From Zoogloeaceae bacterium (GTDB lineage Bacteria; Pseudomonadota; Gammaproteobacteria; Burkholderiales; Rhodocyclaceae), in assembly GCA_031277315.1 (NCBI GenBank), contig JAITMP010000048.1:1-49233 (forward strand): a stretch of DNA of 49,233 bases. The letters are read 5' to 3'. The notes under the pieces were generated by a model. That model did no database searches and had not been told where the DNA came from. It saw only the letters and a list, made by a program, of their open reading frames with translations. The translations under genes and the position numbers were made by a program. Shown piece by piece: positions 7,974 through 15,802 of this stretch (its first letter is position 1; each line of letters starts with the position of its first letter).

Positions 7974-9170
7974 CTAATAAGCGGCTGCGGCGGGTAAAAC
8001 AGGTTCGGTAACGGACTCGATAACGGGTTCAATAATAGAGTCAGTAACAGGCTCGGCATGCGCCTGCGCAACCTCGGCCAGCGCCTGCCGCAACAGATCC
8101 AATCCCGCCCCTGTTCTGGCGCTGACACGAACGCGAATGATTTTACCATAGGCATCGCGCTCAACCGCCGCTTCGGCACTCGTGGCGTCGATCTTGTTCC
8201 AGACGACGATTTGCGGCACCTGCGCGGCGCCGATTTCATCCAGCACGCCATTCACGGCGTCGATCTGCGCCTCCCGGTCGGCGCTGGCCGAATCGACCAC
8301 ATGCAGCAGCAGATCCGCCGCCGCCGTTTCTTCCAGCGTGGCGTGGAAAGCGGCGACGAGCGAGTGCGGTAAATCGCGGATGAAACCGACCGTATCCGAC
8401 AACACCGCCTGCCCTGACGCCTGCCCTGACGCCTGTCCGGCCAGATACAAACGCCGCGACGCGGTATCCAGCGTCGCGAAAAGCTGATCGGCGGCATACA
8501 CGCCAGCCTTCGTCAGCGCATTGAACAGAGTGGATTTGCCGGCGTTCGTATAGCCGACAAGGGAAATCGCCAGCATCTCCCGCCGCGTCCGCGCCCGGCG
8601 GCGGACGGCGCGCTGGCGCTCAAGCTGCTTGAGCCGGTCTTTCAGCACCTTGACGCGCTTGCCGAGCAGCCGGCGGTCGGTTTCCAACTGGGTTTCGCCC
8701 GGCCCGCGCAGACCGATGCCGCCTTTCTGCCGCTCCAGGTGCGTCCAGCCGCGCACCAGCCGGGTCGCCATGTGCTGCAACTGCGCCAGTTCCACCTGCA
8801 ACTTGCCTTCGTGGCTGCGGGCGCGCTGGGCGAAGATGTCGAGAATCAGGCTGTCGCGGTCGACGACGCGGCAGCCCAGTTCCTTCTCCAGATTGCGTTG
8901 CTGAACGGCGCTCAGGGCGTGATTGAAAATGGCGATGTCGGCGCCGGCGTCGCGGATGGCGGCGGCGACTTCGGCCACCTTCCCCTTGCCGGCAAACAGC
9001 GCCGGATCGGGACGCTCGCGGCGTCCCTGCACGAGCGCCACGGCGGCAGCGCCCGCCGAAGCCGTCAGCAGCTTCAGCTCGTCGAGCCGTTCGCCGATGC
9101 TGCCCTGCCCCAGATCAAGCTGGACGAGAACCGCTTTTTCGCCGCCGCCTTGACCGGGGCGTTCAAGCAT
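7974..9170 (-). CDS. hflX: GTPase HflX, ribosome-splitting factor
   Basis: HflX binds 50S subunits and splits stalled or hibernating 70S ribosomes. The protein has the N-terminal HflX domain (with GKGKVAEVAAAIRDAGADI), a coiled linker, and a G domain with G1 GYTNAGKST (about residue 206), G3 DTVGFIRDLP and G4 NKID. ATG at 9170 overlaps the hfq stop (TGATG) and is preferred over the preceding TTG. Two insertions are odd: a GQAS repeat just before G3 and a C-terminal tail of EPVT-type octads. Both look like recent tandem duplications. Confidence 0.95.
   Translation of the reverse strand: MLERPGQGGGEKAVLVQLDLGQGSIGERLDELKLLTASAGAAAVALVQGRRERPDPALFAGKGKVAEVAAAIRDAGADIAIFNHALSAVQQRNLEKELGCRVVDRDSLILDIFAQRARSHEGKLQVELAQLQHMATRLVRGWTHLERQKGGIGLRGPGETQLETDRRLLGKRVKVLKDRLKQLERQRAVRRRARTRREMLAISLVGYTNAGKSTLFNALTKAGVYAADQLFATLDTASRRLYLAGQASGQASGQAVLSDTVGFIRDLPHSLVAAFHATLEETAAADLLLHVVDSASADREAQIDAVNGVLDEIGAAQVPQIVVWNKIDATSAEAAVERDAYGKIIRVRVSARTGAGLDLLRQALAEVAQAHAEPVTDSIIEPVIESVTEPVLPAAAAY
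8001..8056. repeat. 24-bp tandem repeat at the hflX 3' end
   Basis: Two diverged 24-base units (8001-8024, 8025-8048) and a partial third (8049-8056) encode the octads EPVTDSII and EPVIESVT plus a final EPVL at the C-terminus of HflX (about residues 372-391). The A/T-rich codons differ from the GC-rich body of the gene. Confidence 0.65.
8407..8442. repeat. 12-bp tandem repeat inside the hflX G domain
   Basis: GCCTGCCCTGAC occurs twice without change (8407-8418, 8419-8430), followed by a diverged third unit to 8442. On the coding strand it gives GQASGQASGQA immediately upstream of VLSDTVGF, the G3/switch region of the GTPase. Confidence 0.75.
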
Positions 9171-9412
9171 CAATTCTCGCTGTGCCCGTGGTCGTGCGCG
9201 ATATTCACCGGGCGCGACGGCACAACCGTGGAAATGGCGTGCTTGTACACCATCTGCGTCACGGTATTTTTCAGCAAGACGACATATTGATCGAAGGATT
9301 CGACCTGACCCTGCAACTTGATGCCGTTCACCAAATAGATGGACACCGGAACGTGTTCCCGGCGCAGCGTGTTGAGGAATGGGTCTTGTAACAGTTGCCC
9401 TTTATTGCTCAT
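9170..9412 (-). CDS. hfq: RNA chaperone Hfq
   Basis: Hfq is the hexameric Sm-like protein that binds small RNAs and mRNAs. The 80-residue product has the expected [19 protein letters not shown] (residues 5-23), Sm1 and the Sm2 signature YKHAI (56-60), with a very short His/Asp-rich tail (HDHGHSEN). ATG at 9412 is chosen because everything upstream in the open frame lacks conservation. In many relatives der precedes hfq; here the next gene upstream is the divergent rnfA. Confidence 0.96.
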   Translation of the reverse strand: MSNKGQLLQDPFLNTLRREHVPVSIYLVNGIKLQGQVESFDQYVVLLKNTVTQMVYKHAISTVVPSRPVNIAHDHGHSEN

Positions 9413-9629
9413 GGTATAGGCCCCACGCGAGTTGTTTTTGAGGCGGTACTTTAACGGATTTTCGCGCAATCCGCCACCGCACGGACTCCGCTTCGCTGCG
9501 CGCAGCGCCAACTTGTGCCGCCGTCACGGAATCTCCCGCTCCCGCCTGCGGAGGTGAAACCCTGACCGCCGCAGGGTTGCGGGGCGGGCGGCGAAAAGAG
9601 ACAATTCTGGCCGCTTTTCAAAACTCGAT
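9413..9629. promoter_or_regulatory. Divergent hfq / rnfA control region
   Basis: This 217-base gap separates hfq (leftward) from rnfA (rightward) and must hold both promoters. A seven-base inverted repeat AACCCTG / CAGGGTT (9558-9564 and 9572-9578) lies within a GC-rich stretch. The DNA just before rnfA (AAAAGAGACAATTCTGG) is the more promoter-like side. I could not fix a convincing -35/-10 pair for either gene. Confidence 0.4.
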
Positions 9630-10214
9630 ATGGCTCACTATCTATTCATTCTCGTCGGCGCGGTGTTCGTGAACAACGTCATCTTTGGCCGCACGCTTGG
9701 CTTGTGTCCATTCATGGGCGTCTCGAAGAAGCTGGAGACGGCGCTGGGGATGGGGGCGGCGACGACGTTCGTGCTGACGGTGGCGTCCGGCACGGCGTAT
9801 CTGATCGACCATTATCTGCTGGTGCCGAACGGCCTCGAATACCTGCGCACCCTGGCTTTCATCATCGTCATTGCCGGTCTGGTGCAATTGACGGAAATGA
9901 CGCTGCAAAAGACCAGCCCGGTGCTGCATCAGGTGCTGGGAATTTATCTGCCGCTGATTACGACCAATTGCGCCGTGCTCGGGGTGCCGCTGTTGAACAT
10001 CGCTTTCCGGCACAGTTTGCTCGAATCGCTGTTGTTCGGCTTCGGCAGCGCGGCCGGTTTTTCGCTGGCGCTGGCGCTGTTCGGCAGCCTGCGCGAGCGG
10101 CTGGAAGGGGCCGAGGTGCCGCAGCCTTTTCGCGGCGCGGCCATCGCCTTGATTACCGCCGGCCTGATGGGCATCGCCTTCATGGGCTTCGCCGGCCTCG
10201 ACAAGTACAACTGA
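9630..10214 (+). CDS. rnfA: Rnf complex membrane subunit RnfA
   Basis: RnfA is an integral inner-membrane subunit of the ion-translocating ferredoxin:NAD oxidoreductase (RsxA in E. coli). The 194-residue protein has about six membrane segments and the family motifs [20 protein letters not shown] and [12 protein letters not shown]. It opens a seven-gene operon ordered rnfABCDGE-nth, as in E. coli, with one- to four-base overlaps between several genes. The stop overlaps the rnfB ATG (TGATG). Confidence 0.96.
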   Translation: MAHYLFILVGAVFVNNVIFGRTLGLCPFMGVSKKLETALGMGAATTFVLTVASGTAYLIDHYLLVPNGLEYLRTLAFIIVIAGLVQLTEMTLQKTSPVLHQVLGIYLPLITTNCAVLGVPLLNIAFRHSLLESLLFGFGSAAGFSLALALFGSLRERLEGAEVPQPFRGAAIALITAGLMGIAFMGFAGLDKYN

Positions 10215-10786
10215 TGCTCACCGCGCTGCTCGTGATGGCCGGCATCGCCTTGGCGCTGGGCGCGCTGCTCGGCTTTGTCTCGGTGCGCTTCAGGGTGGAA
10301 GGCAATCCGCTGGAGGAGAAGATCAACGCCATCCTGCCGCAGACGCAGTGCGGCCAGTGCGGGTATCCGGGCTGCCGCCCGTATGCGCAAGCCATTGCCA
10401 AGGGCGAGGCGGACATCAATCTGTGTCCGCCCGGCGGCGAGGAGGGCATCCGCAAGCTGGCCGATCTGCTCGGACGGGAGTTCAAGCCGCTCTCGGCGGA
10501 GCGCGGCGTGGAAAAGCCGAAGCAGGTGGCCGTCATCGACGAGGCGTTGTGCATCGGCTGCACGCTGTGCGCCCAGGCTTGTCCGGTGGATGCCATCATC
10601 GGCGCGGCGAAGCAGATGCATACCGTGGCGGAGACGCTGTGCACCGGCTGCGAGCTGTGCGTGCCGCCCTGCCCGGTGGATTGCATCATCATGACGCCGG
10701 TGGCGGAGACGGTGGAAACCTGGAAGTGGAAATTTCCCGCGCCGCCGCTGCCAACGCGGAAACCCGTTGCGGAGGAGCCGGTCTGA
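10214..10786 (+). CDS. rnfB: Rnf complex iron-sulfur subunit RnfB
   Basis: RnfB accepts electrons from ferredoxin and passes them to the rest of the complex. The 190-residue protein has an N-terminal membrane anchor (residues 1-25). A cysteine cluster [19 protein letters not shown] and a further Cys follow, then two ferredoxin-type 4Fe-4S motifs, [16 protein letters not shown] and [16 protein letters not shown]. The frame stays open far upstream through rnfA, but the ATG overlapping the rnfA stop is the true start. Confidence 0.96.
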   Translation: MLTALLVMAGIALALGALLGFVSVRFRVEGNPLEEKINAILPQTQCGQCGYPGCRPYAQAIAKGEADINLCPPGGEEGIRKLADLLGREFKPLSAERGVEKPKQVAVIDEALCIGCTLCAQACPVDAIIGAAKQMHTVAETLCTGCELCVPPCPVDCIIMTPVAETVETWKWKFPAPPLPTRKPVAEEPV

Positions 10787-12453
10787 TGCGGCTGTTCAAG
10801 TTCAAGGGCGGCGTGAAGCCCGATACCCACAAGGATGCCTCGGTGCAGGAGCCGATCGCCTGCCTGCCGCTGCTGCCGCTGTACGTCGTGCCGCTGCACC
10901 AGAGCGTCGGCGACGTGCCGCGCCCGCTGGTGCAAGTGGGGCAGAAAGTGCTGAAGGGCGAGCGCATCGGCGACGCCGACGGCAATTTCTCTTCCGCCGT
11001 GCATGCGCCGACTTCCGGCGTCGTGAAAGCCGTCGAGCCGCGCCTGCTGCCGCACCCTTCCGGGCTGCCCGCCCTCTGCGTCGTCATCGAAGCCGACGGG
11101 GAGGATCGCTGGACGGAACGCGCCGGCCTCGACTGGCGCAACGCCTCGGCGGACGACATTCAGGATTTCCTGCGCGACGCCGGCGTGGTCGGTCTTGGCG
11201 GCGCGGTCTTTCCCTCGCACATCAAGCTCGACCCGAACCGCAGCGGCCACACCGGCACGCTGATTCTGAACGGCGCCGAATGCGAGCCCTGGATGACGTG
11301 CGACGACGCGCTGATGCGCGAGAAGGCCGAAATCATCCTGCGCGGCGGCGCCATCCTGCGCCGCGTGCTCGGAGCCGGGCGCATGCTGATCGGCATCGAG
11401 GACAACAAGCCGCAGGCAGTGGCCGCCATGCGCGCGGCGGCGGCGAAGCTCGACGCGGATGACGAAGGCAACACGGAAATCCTCGCCGTGCCCACGCTCT
11501 ACCCGACCGGCAGCGCGAAACAGTTAATTCGCGTTCTCACCGGCGTCGAAGTGCCGTATGGCCGCCGCAGCCAGGATTTCGGCATGCAATGCTTCAACGT
11601 CGCCACGGCGCTGTCGGTCTATCACGCGCTGGAGCGCGGCGAGCCGCTCATCTCGCGCATTGTCACCGTGACCGGCAACGTCGAGCGGCCACGCAACTAC
11701 GAGGCATTGATCGGCACGCCGATCGAGGCGCTGCTGTCGCTGGCCGGCGTCAAGGCCGGCACCGACCGCTTCATCATGGGCGGCCCGATGATGGGCTTCA
11801 CGCTGCCCGCGATCTCCGCGCCGGTGGTGAAAGCCACCAACTGCGTCATCGCTGCCAACCCGGCGCTGTTTCCGCCGCCGCCACCGGAACTGCCCTGCAT
11901 CCGCTGCGGCGCCTGCGCCGAATCCTGCCCGCAAGAGTTGCAGCCGATGGAACTGTACTGGTTCGCGCGGGCGAGAAATCCGGACAAGGCGCGCGAATAC
12001 CACCTTTTCGACTGCACCGAATGCGGCTGCTGCGCCTACGTTTGTCCGTCGAGCATTCCGCTGATCGACTACGCCCGTTTCGCCAAATCCGAAATCTGGG
12101 CGCGCGAGCGGGAAAAAGCAGCCTCCGACGCCGCCCGCGAACGCTTTGAGTTCCGCACCCTGCGCGAGGAGCGCGACAAGACGGAAAAAGCCGCCCGCCT
12201 CGCCGCCAAGATCGCCGCCGCGCATCAGGAAGCGGCCACATCCGCCGCTGCGCCCGCGCCGGACGATCCGAAACAGGCGCTGATCGCCGCCGCCCTCGCC
12301 CGCGCCCAGGCGCAGAAACAAGCCGCGCAGCCGAAAAATATCGACCAGCTCTCGCCCGCAACCGAAGCCCGCATCCGCGACATCGAAACGCAGCGGGGCA
12401 AAGCGCGTGAACTGGCAAACGCGCCCGATACGCCGCCGGAGGAGAAGAATTGA
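10786..12453 (+). CDS. rnfC: Rnf complex NADH-binding subunit RnfC
   Basis: RnfC carries the NADH/FMN site and two 4Fe-4S clusters of the Rnf complex. The 555-residue protein has the N-terminal barrel-sandwich domain, the Nqo1-like fold (GLGGAVFPSHIKL, LILNGAECEPW), and two cluster motifs, CIRCGACAESCPQELQP and CTECGCCAYVCPSSIPLIDY. The C-terminal 130 residues are Ala/Lys/Glu-rich coiled coil, common in RnfC but variable in length. It starts on the ATG overlapping the rnfB stop. A 169-base gap with repeats follows before rnfD. Confidence 0.96.
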   Translation: MRLFKFKGGVKPDTHKDASVQEPIACLPLLPLYVVPLHQSVGDVPRPLVQVGQKVLKGERIGDADGNFSSAVHAPTSGVVKAVEPRLLPHPSGLPALCVVIEADGEDRWTERAGLDWRNASADDIQDFLRDAGVVGLGGAVFPSHIKLDPNRSGHTGTLILNGAECEPWMTCDDALMREKAEIILRGGAILRRVLGAGRMLIGIEDNKPQAVAAMRAAAAKLDADDEGNTEILAVPTLYPTGSAKQLIRVLTGVEVPYGRRSQDFGMQCFNVATALSVYHALERGEPLISRIVTVTGNVERPRNYEALIGTPIEALLSLAGVKAGTDRFIMGGPMMGFTLPAISAPVVKATNCVIAANPALFPPPPPELPCIRCGACAESCPQELQPMELYWFARARNPDKAREYHLFDCTECGCCAYVCPSSIPLIDYARFAKSEIWAREREKAASDAARERFEFRTLREERDKTEKAARLAAKIAAAHQEAATSAAAPAPDDPKQALIAAALARAQAQKQAAQPKNIDQLSPATEARIRDIETQRGKARELANAPDTPPEEKN

Positions 12454-12480
12454 ACATCACCGCATTCCCCTCTCCCCCTG

Positions 12481-12506
12481 CCCCTCTCCCGCAAGCGGGA
12501 GAGGGG
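12481..12506. repeat. Perfect hairpin repeat between rnfC and rnfD
   Basis: A 10-base perfect inverted repeat (CCCCTCTCCC at 12481, GGGAGAGGGG to 12506) has a six-base loop GCAAGC. Diverged relatives occur near 25475 and 37275, so it looks like a dispersed element. There is no T run, so it is not a standard terminator, although its position inside the rnf operon could affect mRNA stability. Confidence 0.6.
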
Positions 12507-12527
12507 AGAACTGTCCGAAAAGTGACA

Positions 12528-12555
12528 GGTTGGGCTGAGCGCAGCGAAGCCCAAC
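12528..12555. repeat. Dispersed hairpin repeat, copy A
   Basis: The 28-base palindromic unit has arms GGTTGGGCT and AGCCCAAC around GAGCGCAGCGA. The same 28 bases recur at 16931-16958, and a diverged copy lies near 37202-37226. All three are intergenic. It resembles short REP-like elements of betaproteobacterial genomes. Confidence 0.7.
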
Positions 12556-12622
12556 ATTACGCGCAGAAAAATAGCGTCGGGCTTCACCCGCAGCTCACCC
12601 CAGCCTGCCAGACTACCCGCCC

Positions 12623-13660
12623 ATGAATAATTCCCCCTACGTCCGCCTGCCGGTCAGCGTGCGGGCCATCATGCTGAAGGTGCTGACGGCGCTGGTGCCC
12701 GGCATCCTGACGTATGTCTGGTTTTTCGGCGCGGCGGTGCTGGTACAGATCGCCTTGGCCGCGGTGACGGCGCTGGCGGGCGAGGCGCTCATGCTGGGTC
12801 TGCGCGGCAAGCCGATCGGGGTGTTCCTCACCGACGGCAGCGCGCTGGTGACGGCCTGCCTGATCGGGCTGACCTTCCCGCCTCTCGCGCCCTGGTGGCT
12901 CACCGTCTCGATGACGCTGTTCGCCATCGTGATCGTGAAGCACCTCTATGGCGGCCTCGGCCAGAATCCGTTCAATCCGGCGATGGCGGCGTTCGCCGTC
13001 GCCATTCTCGCTTTCCCGGCCTTGATGTCGCAGTGGCCGGCAGTGGATGTTCCCGATGCGCCGGACGCCACCGGTTTCGCGGCGCAAATGCGCGTCGTCT
13101 TCCAAAGCCAGCCGCCGCAGGACGGCCTGACGATGGCGACGCCGCTGGACACCCTGCGCACCCAATTGCACACGGCGCAGACACACGCCACGGTCGACAA
13201 CGTCGCCGGCACGCACGCCGCTTTCGGCCAGATCGGCGGCAAGGGCTGGGAATGGATCGCGCTGGCGTATCTGCTCGGCGGCCTCTGGCTGCTGCGCGAG
13301 GGCGTCATTTCCTGGCATATGCCAACAGCTTTTCTTGCCGCGCTGGCGCTCGCCGCCGGCGCGGCCAGCCTCGCCAGCCCGGACAACTATGCCGGGCCGC
13401 TGTTTCACCTCGCCAGCGGCGGCGCCATGCTGGGGGCATTCTTCATTCTCACCGATCCGGTTTCCAGCCCGGTCACGCCGCGCGGCAAGCTCATTTTTGC
13501 CGCTGGCGCGGGGCTGCTGGTCTGGATCATCCGCACTTTCGGCGCTTACCCGGACGCCGTCGCCTTCGCCACGCTGCTGATGAATCTGTGCGTGCCGCTG
13601 ATCGACATGCACTCCCAGCCGCCGGTGTTCGGGCGCAAGAACGGGAATGACAAGCGATGA
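12623..13660 (+). CDS. rnfD: Rnf complex membrane subunit RnfD
   Basis: RnfD is the polytopic subunit with covalently bound FMN. The 345-residue protein has about eight to ten membrane segments, the conserved GGLGQNPFNPAM (110-121), and TMATPLD (170-176), where Thr173 is the expected flavin-attachment residue. FFILTDPVSSPVTPRG lies near residue 275. Its stop overlaps the rnfG ATG (ATGA). It follows a 169-base repeat-bearing gap, the only sizeable break in the rnf operon. Confidence 0.95.
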   Translation: MNNSPYVRLPVSVRAIMLKVLTALVPGILTYVWFFGAAVLVQIALAAVTALAGEALMLGLRGKPIGVFLTDGSALVTACLIGLTFPPLAPWWLTVSMTLFAIVIVKHLYGGLGQNPFNPAMAAFAVAILAFPALMSQWPAVDVPDAPDATGFAAQMRVVFQSQPPQDGLTMATPLDTLRTQLHTAQTHATVDNVAGTHAAFGQIGGKGWEWIALAYLLGGLWLLREGVISWHMPTAFLAALALAAGAASLASPDNYAGPLFHLASGGAMLGAFFILTDPVSSPVTPRGKLIFAAGAGLLVWIIRTFGAYPDAVAFATLLMNLCVPLIDMHSQPPVFGRKNGNDKR

Positions 13661-14355
13661 GCAAGGACGCCATGACGCCGCCTTCCGCCGCCCGCACCGG
13701 CCTGAGCGCCGCCGCCACCCTGACGGCATTCACCGTCGTCTTCACCGCGCTGATGGCGATCACTTACCAGACCACCAAGCCGGCCATCGAGGCCAGCGCG
13801 GAAGCGGAAAAAATGCGGCTGGTGAATGAAGTCCTGCCCGAGTCGCGCTACGACAACGCGCCGCTCGCCGACTGGATCGAACTCGCGCCGCGCGCCGAAC
13901 TCGGTTTCACCGCGCAGGACGATCCGGCGCGGCTGCTGCGGGCGCGCAAGGACGGCGCGCCGGCGGCGCTGGTGTTCGAGGCGGTAGCGCCGGACGGCTA
14001 CAGTGGCCGCATCCGCCTGATTCTCGCTGTCGGCGCCGATGACCGCCTGCTCGGCGTGCGCGTCGTCAGCCACAAGGAGACGCCGGGGCTGGGCGATTAC
14101 ATTGATCCGAAAAAAGACCGCAACAAGACCGCGCCCTGGATCCGCCAGTTCGACGCCAAGGGTTTCGCCGAGGTGCCGGCGGCGGAATGGCTGGTGCGCA
14201 AGGACGGCGGCCGTTTCGACGCCCGCGCCGGCGCCACCATCAGCGCCCGCGCCGTTACCAACGCCGTTGGCCGCGCCCTGCGTTTCGCCACGGAACAGCG
14301 CGACAAACTCTACGCGCTTCAGGCACAATCCAGCCTCCCCGTGGAGACGCCATGA
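13657..14355 (+). CDS. rnfG: Rnf complex flavoprotein subunit RnfG
   Basis: RnfG is a membrane-anchored periplasmic subunit with FMN covalently attached through ApbE-type transfer. The 232-residue protein has one N-terminal membrane segment (about 18-40), the FMN-binding domain with SHKETPGLGDYIDPKK (138-153), and the attachment region DARAGATISARAV (188-200), where Thr194 is the probable flavin site. The usual Ser/Thr of the [ST]GAT motif is Ala191 here, a mild deviation. It overlaps its neighbours rnfD and rnfE by four bases each. Confidence 0.94.
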   Translation: MSKDAMTPPSAARTGLSAAATLTAFTVVFTALMAITYQTTKPAIEASAEAEKMRLVNEVLPESRYDNAPLADWIELAPRAELGFTAQDDPARLLRARKDGAPAALVFEAVAPDGYSGRIRLILAVGADDRLLGVRVVSHKETPGLGDYIDPKKDRNKTAPWIRQFDAKGFAEVPAAEWLVRKDGGRFDARAGATISARAVTNAVGRALRFATEQRDKLYALQAQSSLPVETP

Positions 14356-15086
14356 GCCATTCTCATTCATCCGCCCCATCCGCCGCCGCGCCCGCTGCCG
14401 CCGGCGCGCTCGTCTCCTATCTCGGCATCGCCCGCGACGGCATCTGGAAACAGAATCCCGGCCTGGTGCAACTGCTCGGCTTGTGCCCCCTGCTCGCCGT
14501 CAGCACCACATTCGTCAACGGCGTCAGCCTCGCCATCGCCACCATTTTCGTGATGGCGATGGCAAGCGCGGTCGTCGCCAGCGTGCGCCGCTTCATCCCG
14601 CACGAGATCCGCATCCCGATCTTCATTCTCATCATCGCCGCGCTGGTGACGGTCGTCGATCTGGCGATGAACGCCTGGCTGCACGATCTGTATCTCGTGC
14701 TCGGCATCTTCATTCCGCTGATCGTGGTGAATTGCATCGTGCTGGCGCGGGTGGAAGTTTTCGCCTCCAAAAACACGCCGCTCGCCGCCGCCTGGGACGG
14801 CGCCATGATGGGCGTCGGCATGGTCGTCACCATCGCCGCGCTCGGCGGCCTGCGCGAGCTGATCGGCACCGGCATGCTGTTCTCCGGCATCGAGATGGTG
14901 ATCCCCGGCGCCCGTCCGCTGCAAATACTGCCGGAGGATTATCCGGGCTTCCTCGTCGCCATCCTGCCGCCGGGCGCGTTTCTGGTGCTCGGCTTTCTCA
15001 TCGCCGGCCGCAACTGGCTCGACGCCCGCGCCAAACAACGCGAGGAGCGCGAGGCGCAGCGCGCCCGGCATCCGCTGCCGCAATAG
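14352..15086 (+). CDS. rnfE: Rnf complex membrane subunit RnfE
   Basis: RnfE is the RnfA-related integral subunit of the Rnf complex. The 244-residue protein starts with a Ser/Ala-rich leader (residues 1-25), then DGIWKQNPGLVQLLGLCPLLAV and five or six membrane segments, including MGVGMVVTIAALGGLRELIG. The frame is open upstream, but the ATG overlapping the rnfG stop (ATGA) is the clear start. The C-terminal tail is basic (RAKQREEREAQRARH). Four short tandem repeats follow its stop. Confidence 0.95.
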   Translation: MSHSHSSAPSAAAPAAAGALVSYLGIARDGIWKQNPGLVQLLGLCPLLAVSTTFVNGVSLAIATIFVMAMASAVVASVRRFIPHEIRIPIFILIIAALVTVVDLAMNAWLHDLYLVLGIFIPLIVVNCIVLARVEVFASKNTPLAAAWDGAMMGVGMVVTIAALGGLRELIGTGMLFSGIEMVIPGARPLQILPEDYPGFLVAILPPGAFLVLGFLIAGRNWLDARAKQREEREAQRARHPLPQ

Positions 15087-15130
15087 GCATGCAATAGACA
15101 CGCAATAAGCACGCAACAAGCATGAAACGG
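15087..15130. repeat. Four 11-bp tandem repeats between rnfE and nth
   Basis: GCATGCAATAG, ACACGCAATAA, GCACGCAACAA and GCATGAAACGG follow one another directly after the rnfE stop. They fill more than half of the 80-base gap. No hairpin or T run accompanies them. Confidence 0.6.
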
Positions 15131-15166
15131 AAACGCCGGGAACGCTAAAAACGCAATCGCATCGCA

Positions 15167-15802
15167 ATGACGCCGAAGAAAATCCGCGCCCTGTTCGAGC
15201 GCCTCGCCAAAGCCAATCCGAATCCCGTCACCGAACTGGCATACCACACGCCTTATCAGCTTCTGGCGGCGGTAATCCTCTCCGCGCAGGCCACCGACAA
15301 GAGCGTCAATCTCGCCACCCGCGCCCTCTTTGAAGCCGCCGGCACACCGCAAAAAATGGCGCGTCTGAGCGAGGCGGAACTGATCCCCTACATCAACCGC
15401 ATCGGCCTTTACCGCGCCAAGGCGAAAAATCTCATCGCCATGTCGCGGCTTTTGCTGGAGCGGCACGGCGGCGAAGTGCCGCATGACCGCGCCGCGCTCG
15501 AAGCCCTGCCGGGCGTCGGCCGCAAAACCGCCAACGTGGTGCTGAACACCGCCTTCGGCGAGCCGACCGTCGGCGTCGACACGCACGTCTTCCGCCTCGC
15601 CAACCGCTCGCGGCTGGCGCCCGGCAAGAACGTGCGCGAAGTGGAAGAAAAACTGCTGCGCGTGATTCCCGCCGAATACCTGCGCCACGCCCACCATTGG
15701 CTGATCCTGCATGGCCGCTACGTCTGCAAGGCACTGCGGCCCGATTGCCCGCGCTGCCTCATCAACGATCTGTGCGAATGGCCGGAGAAGACGGCGGGAT
15801 GA
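15167..15802 (+). CDS. nth: Endonuclease III
   Basis: This bifunctional DNA glycosylase/AP lyase removes oxidised pyrimidines. The 211-residue protein has the helix-hairpin-helix LPGVGRKTANVVL with catalytic Lys120, catalytic Asp138 (VDTHVFRLANR), and the four cluster cysteines Cys187, Cys194, Cys197 and Cys203 (C-X6-C-X2-C-X5-C). The rnfE-nth linkage is the same as in E. coli. Its stop overlaps the ATG of the FIST gene. Confidence 0.97.
   Translation: MTPKKIRALFERLAKANPNPVTELAYHTPYQLLAAVILSAQATDKSVNLATRALFEAAGTPQKMARLSEAELIPYINRIGLYRAKAKNLIAMSRLLLERHGGEVPHDRAALEALPGVGRKTANVVLNTAFGEPTVGVDTHVFRLANRSRLAPGKNVREVEEKLLRVIPAEYLRHAHHWLILHGRYVCKALRPDCPRCLINDLCEWPEKTAG

Noticed and set aside
13130-13155. 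Loss of the flavin-attachment motif in RnfD (TMATPLD in place of SGAT)
   Set aside because: E. coli RsxD itself has SQATPLD, so only the Ala-Thr-Pro-Leu-Asp core is needed, and it is intact here.
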